A stretch of DNA of 64,000 nt, from positions 7,477,501 through 7,541,500 of the forward strand of contig CM028920.1 in assembly GCA_016801845.1 (NCBI GenBank). Reading direction: 5' to 3'. Source of the DNA: Polydactylus sextarius. Lineage: Eukaryota > Chordata > Actinopteri > Polynemidae. The notes beneath the pieces were generated by a model. It saw only the letters and a program-made list of their open reading frames with translations, was not told the DNA's origin and made no database searches. The translations under genes and the position numbers were made by a program. Below are positions 27,755 through 39,500 of this stretch, in pieces. The first letter of the stretch is position 1, and every line of letters begins with the position of its first letter.

Positions 27755-28112
27755 ACAAACACTTTGTTACAACTGCACAATAACTGCAGCACTTCTTTAT
27801 GTTGAACATTTTTAGCAGCATTTCCAGTTTTTCTCGACTTGAGGAGAATAGGTGTGTCTTTCCAAAGTCAGACAGCAGCATTATCAACATACCTGGAGCT
27901 GCTCACCGCATTGTTTTGTCTTGCGGTATAATAAGTCTCTAGCGTTCCTGCTGAGGGCAGGCCTGCGCAGGCAGAGAGACAGCAGGAAGAAGTGACAACA
28001 CAACTTTGACCATGTGAGACGCATCAAGTTTTCACTGAAAGGAAAAGACGTTGCTGTGAGAAGACGACATACGAGGTAACCAGGAGATTCAGGAACGTTT
28101 TTTCCCCCTAAC

Positions 28113-28343
28113 AAAGAATGGAGAGGTCTATAATTTTAATTGCAGGTACACTTCAACTGTGAGAGCCTTCTGCAGGTCTACAATTTATTCCTGGTGTCCC
28201 TGGTGTGGAGAGGTTTGAGTGTGACTGGACTGGACTAACTGAGCGTGTGGACAGGTTTCAAACAGGCGCAGTTCATACAGGTAACAAGTGGAGGATAGGT
28301 GGGCTTCTTAAAGATGAACTAACTACAGACCTCTCCATTCTTT
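28113..28343. repeat. inverted-repeat element (MITE-like) upstream of the GIMAP-like gene
   Basis: A 17-bp segment at 28113-28129 is exactly reverse-complementary to 28327-28343 (aaagaatggagaggtct / agacctctccattcttt). The internal sequence next to the left arm ('gcaggtacacttcaactgtgagag') resembles a phrase recurrent in fish repeats. It ends about 350 bp before the GIMAP-like start codon, so it may contribute to the promoter or 5' UTR. Confidence 0.5.
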
Positions 28344-28374
28344 ATAAGTGTGAAAACTTCCCTACTATATACAT

Positions 28375-28424
28375 ACATATATATACATATATATATATAT
28401 ATGTGTGTGCGTGTGTGTGCATGT
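28375..28424. repeat. (TA)n/(TG)n compound microsatellite
   Basis: Alternating TA steps followed by TGTGTGCG-type dinucleotides, immediately downstream of the inverted-repeat element. No function is suggested. Confidence 0.85.
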
Positions 28425-28691
28425 ATAGGGTTATCTAGTCTTTACTATCTTTACTTTTTTTAATTTAATGTATGTTGTGATCCCTTATTATTGGATCTTT
28501 TTCATGTATCTGAACTTTTGGAACTGTTTGTACAGACAAAACAAAGCTGTAAAACACATCAATGTGAGTGTTACTTTGAACTCTCAGGACTTTTACAGTG
28601 AAAGATCAGAGCAGGAGCGCTGTGGGCTATTATTTCTCCTCTCACTTTGGATTAACAGCGGCTGAAAGTCTGGTCTGGCAACTGCACAGAA

Positions 28692-31600
28692 ATGGAGTGT
28701 CAGTGTGACAAAAGCGAAGATGTTGTTTCAGGTAAGATAGAATTGTAAAGAAGTATTTGACTGAGAACATGCAAAAGTATAACCATATTCTATGTCCATT
28801 TATACTGTAAATTGTACTTTTGCAATAAAAACAGTAGACTTTGAAAGTGTTAACAACAAACTATTTGACTTCCTGGTTAGTTTTTCAAAATAAATGTGAA
28901 TTGAATATAAAGAATTAAGCTTTTTAGCATTCAGTTCTTTCAGTGTGAGAACTAAAATAAAAATAATATGATAATAATAAGAAAAATAATCAATATGAAA
29001 CAAAAAGAAACACATTTTTCTGCAGAACCGTTGGTAATGAATCTGTATATAAACTTGGATATGGCCTCAGGAATACAAACCCACTCACACCCTGGGACTT
29101 GAGGGTATTTCACTCTGCATTTCATATGTGGGTTAAAGGCAAACCCCACCCATAATAATTTGTGAACAACACTGAAACACTAATATCATACTTTCTTCTC
29201 TCTGTTCTCTGTGTAGGATGGTGGACGGGCAGCAATCCCGTCCAGATGGGAGCTTTCACCGTGGTTGGATATCTTCTCTACAGATTCTCACAGAGTCAGT
29301 CACTAGACACAATGGATAAGTTCACGCAAATTTGTAACAACAGACCTATCTTCTGACACGTTGGCGTAGTGTTTGTCTGATCAATTGACCTGTCTTCCTC
29401 AGAGATAGTGAGTCTGGAAAGTAAAAAGTGCAGAGGATGTAAAACAGATGAAACTTTGTTTATGTGTCGGAAATGATTGGGATGAGGACAGACGTCTCTG
29501 GGAGGTTAAGCGGCCTTCAGTTTATTCTCTCTGTGCCATGGACCTCCCCTGTTGTTCCCAAACTGTTAAGCAAACTTAAAATAGCCACATTGGGATGATG
29601 AACATAAGCAATTTGCGTGTAATAATCTGTGACTGGAAATAGTCACTACTTCCTCCTGTTTGAGGAACATTTGCTAGAAACCACCAAGGATTTACAGACT
29701 TGGGGCAGTGTAAGAGAAGAGACAGAACAACATGGGATTTGTTGAAAACAATAAAAACAGACTAACACCATCTCTTAAATTAATAGGATTCCTCTGTTTG
29801 AAATCTGAGTTTTGTTTTTCTCAGTGCAGGAAAAACTCTTAATCCAAACACAGCTGCAGCGCCCCAGCAGCGTGAAATTAAAGTATGAGTTATTTATAGA
29901 TTCATAGTGAGAACAACAAAATATATTTAAATCAGTAGTCGGTATCCTGTTGTTCCAAATACTGTGATACTGACGGTCCCGTGCTCTGCCTGCAGCTCTG
30001 CCAGCACTGATCCGTTGGCCCATTAGAGTCTTCTGCTCTTTAACCGGTGAGTTTAGTCACTGACATCAGTAAGACGGTAGAAATGTGGAATAACAGTCTA
30101 ATATGATTGGCGTGTTTGTGCATGATATGAAATAAAATCATCAGATCGTTAACATGTTGCTGTTTTCTGCCTCAGGTCTGTCAGCTCTGTGGAGCTGGGT
30201 GAGCCGCCTTGTGGGAACCATCCGTGGTACAAAACACATCCTTCAAATCTGACTGAGGAGGACAAAAAGAAAAAAAAACTGTTGAGATATAACACATGCG
30301 TTTCTGTTTATGTCTTGTGTCTCAGTAATTAAGACCCTGTTCAAGTGGATGTCTCAGCTGTGGAAGTTTATTGTGGGTGAGTGGTGCCTGTGTGTTGTTT
30401 ACTCTTCATCATGTGCTGCAAATTGACTTTTTAGGAGAAGGTAGGGAGAACGTTTACAGTTGGAGGAAGTGGCTGGGAAAAATATAACAGCAGTTTAATA
30501 TGTTTATAGAAGTTTTATAGCTATTGGGAACAGATCTGCTTAATAGTATAAAATGATCTGTTAATCTGCTCCTCTATCAGCATTTTCCTCCAAGTTCAAG
30601 AGGCTGAACGCCGCCATCAGACTCATCACAGGTCAGTTACTTTGAGTCTCTTCTCTTTCACATCTCACTCGCAGCTGAAATGAGTGTTAAACTGTTTTGG
30701 TTTGTGCTGCTGACACTTTGTGTACTTTAACTAGAGCTGCAGAGGTCATGGAGGGTGTTTTTGATACAGTAGTCTGGATTGATTTAACTGACCTTAACTG
30801 TGGCAAAAAAAATCTCAAATTTGTTTCAGTCTGATCCAATTTGAAACCACTAAGCATTTAAAACCTGAGCTAATCGCTATTAAACATTATTTTAAAATAA
30901 CTTAAGACGTGGATGTTATCTGTTAGATTTAAGCTTGAGTTACTGTAGGTAGCAGCAACAAACATTGTCATTTGAATTAAAATTTAAGGTTAATTCTAAC
31001 AACTGTTAATTCATGAAATGAATGAATTTCCTGTAAATCCTAAGAGTAAATCGTGTAGAAACCTGTTGCCTTGACCTGTTTAAGTTTTTACATCACATGA
31101 AACTAAACCACTCATGTTGTATTAACATAAAATGTAAGACTTAAGTCTTTACTCAAAAGATTTGGTTTCATGTAGTGTAATTAAATACACCTTAACACTT
31201 AAACAGGTTAAGGCAAGTGATTTCCATGCAATTTGCTTGTGCAATCAACTAGTTTGTGTTTACTATGAACTTTTACTTATGTTTAGTCACAATCACAGCT
31301 TTTCTGCAGAGTTCAGTATTTATATGAAACCACATCACCTCTACAGGGTCGTCTGAAGCGCTGGAGTCAGAGAGCTGCAGTCCCTACAAACCAGGTCTGA
31401 GACTGATCCTCCTCGGGCCCAGTGGTGGAGGACGGAGCTCCCTAGCACACACTTTGATGGGCAACACTGAGACAAAGGTGTCCATGTGTCCTCTGATGGA
31501 AAGCACTAAAAGAACAACAGTGGTGGAGGGTAGAGAGGTGACAGTGATTGACACCCCAGATCTTCTGGGGTCATCACTGGAGAACAGTAAAAGAGCTAGA

Positions 31601-32074
31601 GAAGCCCTGAGGAGCCTTCAGCTCGCCAGTCCTGGACCACACGCCTTCCTGCTGGTGACCCGGGCTCCTGGCTCCAGTAAGCAGTTGGACCAGGAGGCCT
31701 CCCAGGAGATCCGAGCCACGCTGGATCTGTTTGGAAATGAGGTCAGTGGGCACATCATCCCTGTGCTCACCCATGCAGACCGCCTGCGTGGAAAGCGTAA
31801 CGTCGATCAGCTGCTGGAGTCGGACACTGGAGATCTGAGAAAGGCCGTGGCTCTGTGTGGTCAGAGGCCTGAACTGGTGGACAACAGGCCAGACGGCTCC
31901 CCGGAGACGCAGAGTGTGACACGCAGACAGCTGCTGGAGCGAGTGATGGAGATGAAAGAGCTAAGGGGACATTTCATCCACGAGCTGCAGGAGAGGGAGG
32001 ACCGCGTCAGGGAGGAGCTGCTGACGGACATGGCCTCTGCACTGGCTCGAAAACTGGGACACACATATAAATAA
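28692..32074 (+). CDS. AIG1/GIMAP-type GTPase-like protein with an N-terminal amphipathic exon array
   Basis: Seven exons join in frame to 349 aa: 28692-28731, 29217-29294, 29996-30046, 30176-30226, 30326-30376, 30581-30631 and 31347-32074. All introns are phase 1. Residues 14-39 (WWTGSNPVQMGAF then TVVGYLLYRF) are hydrophobic, and four 17-residue amphipathic modules span 40-107. The last exon encodes an AIG1-type G domain: G1 LLGPSGGGRSS (131-139), G3 DTPDLLG (176-182), the family hallmark SPGPHAFLLV (202-211) and G4 LTHADRL (248-254), then a Glu/Arg-rich helical tail. GIMAPs are membrane-associated nucleotide-binding proteins of immune cells. Here the P-loop Lys is Arg137, so nucleotide binding is doubtful. 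GIMAPs usually anchor at the C-terminus; an N-terminal Trp-rich array is unusual. I do not recognise a named orthologue. A short degenerate G domain is an alternative to a functional GTPase. Confidence 0.8.
29996..30631 (+). repeat. tandem array of four 51-nt phase-1 exons
   Basis: Exons 29996-30046, 30176-30226, 30326-30376 and 30581-30631 are each exactly 51 nt and start and end in phase 1, so each is a removable 17-residue cassette. The products are TLPALIRWPIRVFCSLT, GLSALWSWVSRLVGTIR, VIKTLFKWMSQLWKFIV and AFSSKFKRLNAAIRLIT. Positions 5 (Leu, Leu, Leu, Lys), 8 (Trp, Trp, Trp, Arg), 12 (Val, Leu, Leu, Ala) and 16 (Leu, Ile, Ile, Ile) line up. The shared length, phase and pattern point to exon duplication. 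Splice sites are consensus or near consensus. Confidence 0.8.
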
Positions 32075-35000
32075 GAGAAGGAGAAAAAAGAGTTAGTGTT
32101 GCTGGTGTGTGCTTCTCTGTGGAAGTTGCTGGGGCAGTGAAGAATAAGGAGGCAGGATTCATTCATGTGTTAAACGTGCAATTTTAACTTTAAGTGCGAG
32201 GGTGATTCCCTGCCTGAGGTATTTTTGTCACTTTGTGGGTTTACCACTGTCCAAATGAATTTACTACTGCCGGTGGCCTTTTGGTTTCCAACATGCCGCA
32301 GATGCCTTTGGTTAGATATCATGGTCACACAAACTTAATTTCCTTTTTTTGATGTGTTGTAATTTTTCACAGTCTGTATCTTCTCATGGTTTCGTGCAGC
32401 GCTCCAGGACTTTGCTCTCCTCTACCTTCTATAATTTAGAAGATATCAAACTTTAAAGATGATCAGGGAAAATAAACTTAACATCATGCAGACGATGGGA
32501 CCAGAGTTCAGCTGTGCCGCTCAGTGTTTTGTCCAAAAGCTTCTAAAATGGTGTTTTAAGATCAAAGAATAAAGCAATTACTTAAATATAGATAAACTCA
32601 AAGGTAATTTCAAGTAATGACTGACTTGTATTTATGTAGTTGTGGTTGGGTTACATTGATGTAAATACAGTATGTATATCTGTCAACATTATACAGTTTG
32701 AATACACCAACTTTTCATTTGCAGGATAAATGTTGCTTGCATTTTGAAGATGGTTAGAAATTAATACCCTGAAAGCAGAGAGGCTCTGAGGTTTGAGAGA
32801 GAGCACTTTACAGCCTCACGCTCCTCAGGAGCATGATGATGCATGAACGTCAGCAACTGATCTGCTAGTTTTGCCAAGAGAAAATAGTATTAAAGGAACA
32901 GTTTGCTTCTGAAATGTAAGTGCAGTCATTGTCTTTCAGCCCGTTTGGCAGCACTCAGTGATTCTCCTGAAGTAGCTGGAGGAAGTGGGTGACGAAAAAG
33001 TAATTTACCCTCCACACCCTCTTACCACCGCAAGTCTGAGCCTGACCACCAGACAGTTGGAAAGGTGAATGGGTGGATGGATGGAAGAAATGATTATTAT
33101 TATGCTCTCTGACTCAGGCATCTGCTGTTTTACCATTTAGAAGGACGAGTGACCTGCAAAAGTAGTCAAAACTCTAGCATTTACCTCATTAGTACCAATA
33201 ATTACAATTTCCAACATTTTTGTTGGACACACTCTCACTGTGGGTTTAAAGTCTGTTAAACCTGCATTGAGCTGCTTTTGGGTTTGAGATTCTTAATGTG
33301 GTGAAGCTGCAGACAAAACTAAGAGCTAAAAAAAAGCTACATCCAAAACCAAAGCCAAAATTTAACTGAATAAATGTAATAATATTATATATTCAGATAT
33401 CAGTGGAATGATAAAGTGTCCGTGGGATGTGTAGTTTTAGCTAGCTAGTGTTTTGGACGGAACAAGTTAATGTTGTATTTTTTTTGCACCCCCTAGTGGT
33501 CAGAGTTTGTCTGTTGCAGCTTTAAAGTTGCAGTCGTGGTTGATTTGACATCTGTGACCACTCATGGCAGCTGCAAGTGTGTTTTGACATTTTGTCAAAG
33601 TGCAGCGAGAATAAAAAAAAAACTGTGAAGAGAGATTATTCATTATCTCATAGTTTCAACAACAGAAAGTAAAGAGGAGCATCAAATGTCACTGTTATGT
33701 GAAGTAGGACCTGATGACAGCTTCAGTGTCCCACATCACATCCAGTATGTGAAACCTTTTGTTAATAATGATCAATTTGAAATGTACACATAGAAACAGT
33801 CTACTACTCTGTTACCTAATGATGATGAATGAAAACAACTACATAATGTCACAGATAAGAGACTACAAATACACTGAAGATTGGTAATGACAAGAAATTA
33901 GAGAAATACTGTCAAAAATAGTGATGATATGATGAAAATCTTAGAGATTGGAACCTGTTCCGCTAAAATATCAGTGTAAATATGAAAGTACAAGCTAATA
34001 AGCTAAATATATCATTTTAGGTTGTTTTTATTACCCCGGTGTATGTTCAAGTCTTGTCTTCTAAAAACAGAGTGAGGCGTAACGATCGACAGATAAGATT
34101 GATGCAATGTTGTGATTTTATTGGCGAGGCTGGTTTATCGCCATGACGTCCTGATCTACCAGCACAAGATGGTAGCGCTTGTCACAAAGATATTTTGGAG
34201 AGAGTAGAAGTACGTCATCCATCTTTATACACAATCAATGTTTCAAACAGTCACTAACAGTCCCTATTGTTTGTGACAGAGTGTTGAGGTAATGGAAACA
34301 ACCTCTTTGTACAACACTGACATCGTCACATTTAACTGGAATTGTCTGGCATCTGATTTCCTGACAAATAAACTGTAGATCATTTGGGCTGAATGAAATA
34401 AAATGAAATTAAATGAATCTTTAACTTGTCTTTTGCCTGGTTGAAGCCTGATGACTGCTGCCTGCTACATTGAATAAAGTATTTGTTCCGTATATAAGAA
34501 AAAAAATGGATTGAGAATTAATTTTTAATCACATAGAGTTAATTATAGAATAAATGTTTTGTTGAGAATATAGTCAACAATATCCTGCCTGAGGAGGCAG
34601 CTTGTTTTATTTTGCCCTCTTGACTTCTTTGACATCTTATCACGTCAACAGTCAAGATATTAAAGAAAAAAGAAAAAAGAAAAAACCTCCCCTCATTAAT
34701 TTTTAACATTTTGACTTTTGTCTCTTAATCTTACCATCTCACTATGTTGGCATGAGGGCAAAATAAAAGCAAAAAAAAATCCTCCTCTCAAGTTGTTTTC
34801 AAAAATATTCAAGTTGTGGGTGTAGAAACCAAAACAAAAAGCTCAAAGACACTAAACAGCCTCAGAGCTGCTGACACATTTAAACTGCCATGTGATTTAT
34901 TGTTTTTGATTTAATGTAGAAAATAATTATGGACTCTTTAGATATTCAGTACAGATGTTAATTTCCACCTCTTGGTTCAAAAGTAGTATGTCACCACTCT

Positions 35001-35170
35001 GTGATTTATTCATTTATTTATAAAGTTAAATGTAGTCCATTACAGGTGGGAAACCAGGGGAAAATGTAGGCTTTCGCAGTCTCAGGGGAGGAACTGCCTC
35101 TGTCGACTGACGCAGGCGGTGACAGCAACATGGAGCAGGAGGACGCTACTGCGCATGTGCGAGTTACACT
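32075..35170. other. GIMAP-like 3' UTR and intergenic space before josd1
   Basis: No further gene is recognised. AATAAA at 32568-32573 is a plausible end for the GIMAP-like transcript. A repeat end ('ccccctagtggtc' then 'gttgcagctttaa') lies at 33490-33525 and matches the end of the element in josd1 intron 3. The rest is AT-rich with short A runs. Confidence 0.5.
33489..33525 (+). repeat. 3' end of a TTAA-flanked short element
   Basis: 'cccctagtggtcag' followed by 'gttgcagctttaaa' parallels 40133-40173 ('cccccaagtggcc' then 'cttgcagctttaaa'), so both probably belong to one repeat family. A possible left end with TTAA-AGGAACAG lies near 32893, but its match to the right end is weak. Confidence 0.45.
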
Positions 35171-35171
35171 G

Positions 35172-35174
<3 letters not shown>

Positions 35175-35230
<56 letters not shown>
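35175..35230. repeat. (GA)n microsatellite in the josd1 promoter/5' region
   Basis: An uninterrupted GA run of about 56 bp, just upstream of the presumed josd1 non-coding exon. GA/CT tracts can bind GAGA-type factors, but no such role is shown. Confidence 0.95.
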
Positions 35231-35232
<2 letters not shown>

Positions 35233-35249
35233 AGGAAAAAAGTGGCAAA

Positions 35250-36544
35250 GACAAAGGAGTGAACGGGGTTTGGGGAGACAGGAGAGAGTTGGTTCAGTTT
35301 TCGGACCGGGTTATGAAAGTCCAGTTGTGTTAGCACCGACAGGAAGCGGTCAGGTAAGTGGTCGCTGAGAGAAAACGAAGTTATAAGACGTAAAAGGAGA
35401 CGCTGTGGTTGTATTTGGTGTAGACACGGGAGTCACGTAGAGCAGCCACAAGACTAACGCCAGATATCTGCTCCCATCATGGATTAATTACATTTCTACG
35501 CGTAAGGTTGGAGAGTATAAGAGCAGCTGGTGTTTTTTGAACGAGCTGTGTAGTGTTTGTGTCCTGTTGTGCGCGGGGCTGTTGTCATGTTTTTTTGCTA
35601 GCTTACTGAACAGCCTGCTTCCTCTATTCAGTCCAAAACTGCTGGAAATGTTTACCTTCTTCTCATTTTGGAGGTCTGTCGACCAGGAGCAGCTTTTAAT
35701 GTTATCTCAGCTATCTGTCACCACAAACAACAACTAAGTGCTGTTTAAGGTGGTTTTTGGCTGCTGTTCAGTGGAAGTAAGCAGTTTTTTTTAAAGGATG
35801 TCACTTTAGGCTCTGCTGACTTGTTTACATCACTGAATTTAAAATGAACAAGCATAAAAAAATTGAGATTGTTTTCTCTCTTTTTGTCTTCGTTTCAGGT
35901 GGTTATCAAAGGATTTTTGTTTGTTTGTTTGTTTGTTTTCAACTCCTGTTGCATCTGTTCCAGTGGACGTGAGGCTTCATGGTCAATGGTCCGGTGATGG
36001 AAAGAACTGCAAAGCTATAAGCTGAGTGACTGGATGGAAAGAGCTGTCATCACACACACACACACATATACACACACACATAGTGTGAGGATGGAGGAAG
36101 TGGAAACACATGGAGAGCAAGCGATGGCAATTTGATTGACGACGACACTACTGTGGTTTTTGTTGGAGGAGACGTTTTCATTCAGGAGCATCTGGAGAAT
36201 CTTTGTTTTGTTTTTGTTTTTTGTTTTTTTTATTTGTTTTGTTTTTTGCGTTCCCCTCCTCTCTTCTCTTTGTGACCTTTCTTCACATCTATCCTCTATA
36301 GAGAGCAGGTGCTGCCGTGTTGAACAGCCACAGGTCTCACTTACCTTGCGACCCCCCACCCCTCCAACTCCCCCATACACAAGACACACGAGCTCCTCTC
36401 TTCCAAGCGGCTGAGAGGTTGCTATGGCAATGGTTGTCACGATACTAATGTAGCGTCCTGTACGGTAGTAGTTGTGGAGGTAGTGGTGGAGCCGGAGGAG
36501 GTGGTGGTGGTGGTGGCGTCACCGGCGACGGCGAACGTCCAGGG
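35250..36544 (+). promoter_or_regulatory. josd1 promoter and 5' UTR
   Basis: The base composition turns G/C-richer after the GA tract. A good splice donor follows 35353 (gtcaggtaagtgg) and an acceptor precedes 35899 (cgtttcag), suggesting a non-coding first exon joined to a second exon that holds the remaining 5' UTR and the start codon. Short upstream open frames and (CA)n at about 36050-36080 lie in that leader. Inferred from splice signals only. Confidence 0.45.
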
Positions 36545-39500
36545 ATGGGAAGCGCTCCGTATCCAGCCGGTGAGTGGAAGGGGAAGGGCCGAGGAGGCCT
36601 GCAGGAGCTCGGCTGCATGCCCTGGAAAGTCAGCAAGCAGAAAAGCGGAGGAGGAGGAGGAGGAGGAGGGGGTGGAGGAGGTGAGGTGGTGGTGGGAGCG
36701 GAGGAGAGGAAGTGCAAAGATCCCAGAGACTCTCAGCAGCAGCAGCAGCAGCAGGATCTCTCATCCTCCTCTTCCTCCCTCAACCCTTCAGCTCCTCCAC
36801 AGTCGTCTCTGACACCTCCAACCATTTATCATGAGAAGCAGCGGAGGGAGCTGTGCGCCCTGCATGCGCTCAATAACGTCTTCCAGGACGGGACAGCTTT
36901 CAGTCGGGACACCCTGCAGGAGATATACCAGAGGTGAGCTGCTGGACCAAACCGTACCAGTATTTAACATGTGTAGAAGATAAACCGTCACGGATGTCAA
37001 CAACTCGTGTCAACTTGTTGCAGGCTTTCTCCCAGCACTTTGGTGACGCCTCATAAGAAGAGCATGTTGGGAAATGGGAATTACGATGTAAATGTCATTA
37101 TGGCAGCCCTGCAGACCCGAGGGTTTGAGGCAGTTTGGTGGGATAAAAGAAGGTATGTAGAGGTGCTAGTGAAACTGGCTGCTTCAAGTGTTTACAGTGG
37201 AGTTTTATCAGTAATTGCTTATGGTGTGGCTGCTGTATATCTTTTGACTTCTCTCCTAGCTGTTTCCCTAAATGGTCATAATATGAAGCTCAGGCAGAGT
37301 TAAACCAAAAAGCAAACAGTTTGTCCTCGTTATCATGTTTGCTTTGGTTTGTTTTTAATTTCGTACCTTCTGTGAGTATGTACGTTGACAAGAGAATACA
37401 AATTGTTAGCTTTGTCATCTGCAGCAAAGGAGCATCCTTAAGGCCTGCTATGCAAATGTAAGGTAAATGATGCTCAGCGGCTTCCTGTGTCCTCCTCTGC
37501 ACCTTGGCGATCTAATCAGCAGGGTCTCGAACAGGCTCTTCGATTAGTCAGCGGTTCAATCAGCTGGCAGAGTCGAAGAGAAGGTTTTATCAGCATTCCT
37601 GCTTACCTCGTTATCAGTCTTACATGGCTGTTGACAACAATAGCGGCCACAGACCAGCTTTTATCAGCAGCACGTTAATGTTATCAGAAAACCCATATTC
37701 CTGTTTCTCTGCCTCGACCAAAACAGGAAGAAAATTATAACCGCTCTTAATATAGTGGGGAAAAAAAACAATGCTGCTGATTGAAAGAGCACAGTGGTAA
37801 TTTAATTTATGATATATAATTAAACATTTACATATTTGTGGTTGTAAGCAGCTGGTGAGACTACGATGAAACACTCCTGTTCACAGAATACGTTGCTTCT
37901 ATACGATTTTACGTAAATTTCCCGTAAAAATAGGACGAAATGTGACATATTTGGTTAAAGTTTTTTTTATTTTTTATTTTTTTGTAAATGTAGCTGTGAT
38001 CTGACGCTGTCTAACTCTCCTAGTTGGTGAATTTAAACTGCAGGAAATTCTTGACAGCTCAGATTTTACAATCCGCTTCCGAACAGCAACCTCAGTAATG
38101 AAACTAACTACAAGATTTATGTGTTCCTGTTTTGAGATTCGAATTTCCAGCAACACCTCTGACATTATTGATCACAAAAGCTTCTTTGAACAGTTTGAAA
38201 AAAGAACAATATGTTTCATTTTTGCCGAAATAGCACACAACTGGGGGAGCCACAACAATTAATAGAGCCGCATATTGTGATATCACGGTTCTCTCTGTTT
38301 TATCATGATGAAGCAGGAACGATTTTAATGCGAGTTGTGTCAGTATTAAAGCTGACATTTTGATACTGAAACATACTGAATACTGAAAGTTCAGTCTTTT
38401 GCCGCTCAACGGCTCTTTGATTCTTGATGGATGGAAAGTTTGTTCATGTGGCGGTGCAACTTTCCAACCAATCTATCAGATAATAAAAAAAGAAAGAAAG
38501 AAAGATGTTATATTTAGCACAGAGTTTCACCGCTATCGTCAATAGAAACCGACAAAAATCCTGCTTTTAGAAAATGAATTTGATGCTTTAATTTGCTTTC
38601 AGTTTTAGAAAATGAAATGATAAATTAGGCATTTTCTTGAAGTGGATTGTAAATTAAATAACTTCCTCCGGTGTGAACCCTGCTCCCACAAAATCACAGG
38701 TTTTCCAGAAGTAGAAGAAGTCTATGTATATTTCTGGTTTTCTTAATATGTCATATTTTATTATAAGTTAGTCAACTAAATCTCTCTTGGTTTTGGTTAG
38801 ACAAACTGAATTTACATGGATTTTTCCATAATTTATCACAATTATTTTGGGAAAATAACCACCAAACCAATTTACAATGAAAAGTCCTACTTCTTAAGCT
38901 TTTATTGAAACTGAGTAAAGTTAATCTGCTGATTCATTCAAAAGGCCCAGAACAAAGATGCAAGCAGACTTCAAGTTTCAGCACATTATTTTAACAAAAC
39001 AATGTCATTTCAGTGTAAAAAAAAAATCTCATATTATTTGACCCTTAATCAAACATCGTCTTTCCTCCTCCAGGGATGTCGGCAGCATCGAGCTGTCCAA
39101 CGTAACGGGCTTCATTCTGAACGTGCCGTCCAACCTGCGTTGGGGGCCGCTCCGGCTGCCGCTCAAACGGCAGCACTGGATCGGAGTCAGGGAGGTGGGA
39201 GGAGTCTACTACAACCTGGACTCGAAGCTACGGAGCCCTCAACCCATCGGTCGATCCAGATGAGCTCAGGTGAGAGCATGAGGCTGCTTTTTTTTTTTCC
39301 TTTATTTTTCACCGTGAAGCAGCTGCAGCAAGTGATTAATATTATAGTGTCTGAAATTGTCGAAGCAGCGCTGACACTGGAAAGGAAAGTCGTTCCAGTG
39401 ATAATGTGGCTCCAGTCTGTTAGATAAAACATCATAACAGGAACATTATGGAGACATTACAGACAAAACTGAAATGACTGCTCTATTTGGCAGAAGTGAA

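Noticed and set aside
36445..36717. Proline-rich open frame on the - strand opposite josd1 exon 1
   Set aside because: It is the antisense shadow of the Gly/Val-rich GGA/GTG repeats around the josd1 start.
39241..39263. Reading josd1 as a pseudogene because of the frame break
   Set aside because: All other exons, splice sites and catalytic residues are intact, and a single-base assembly error is more likely than decay.
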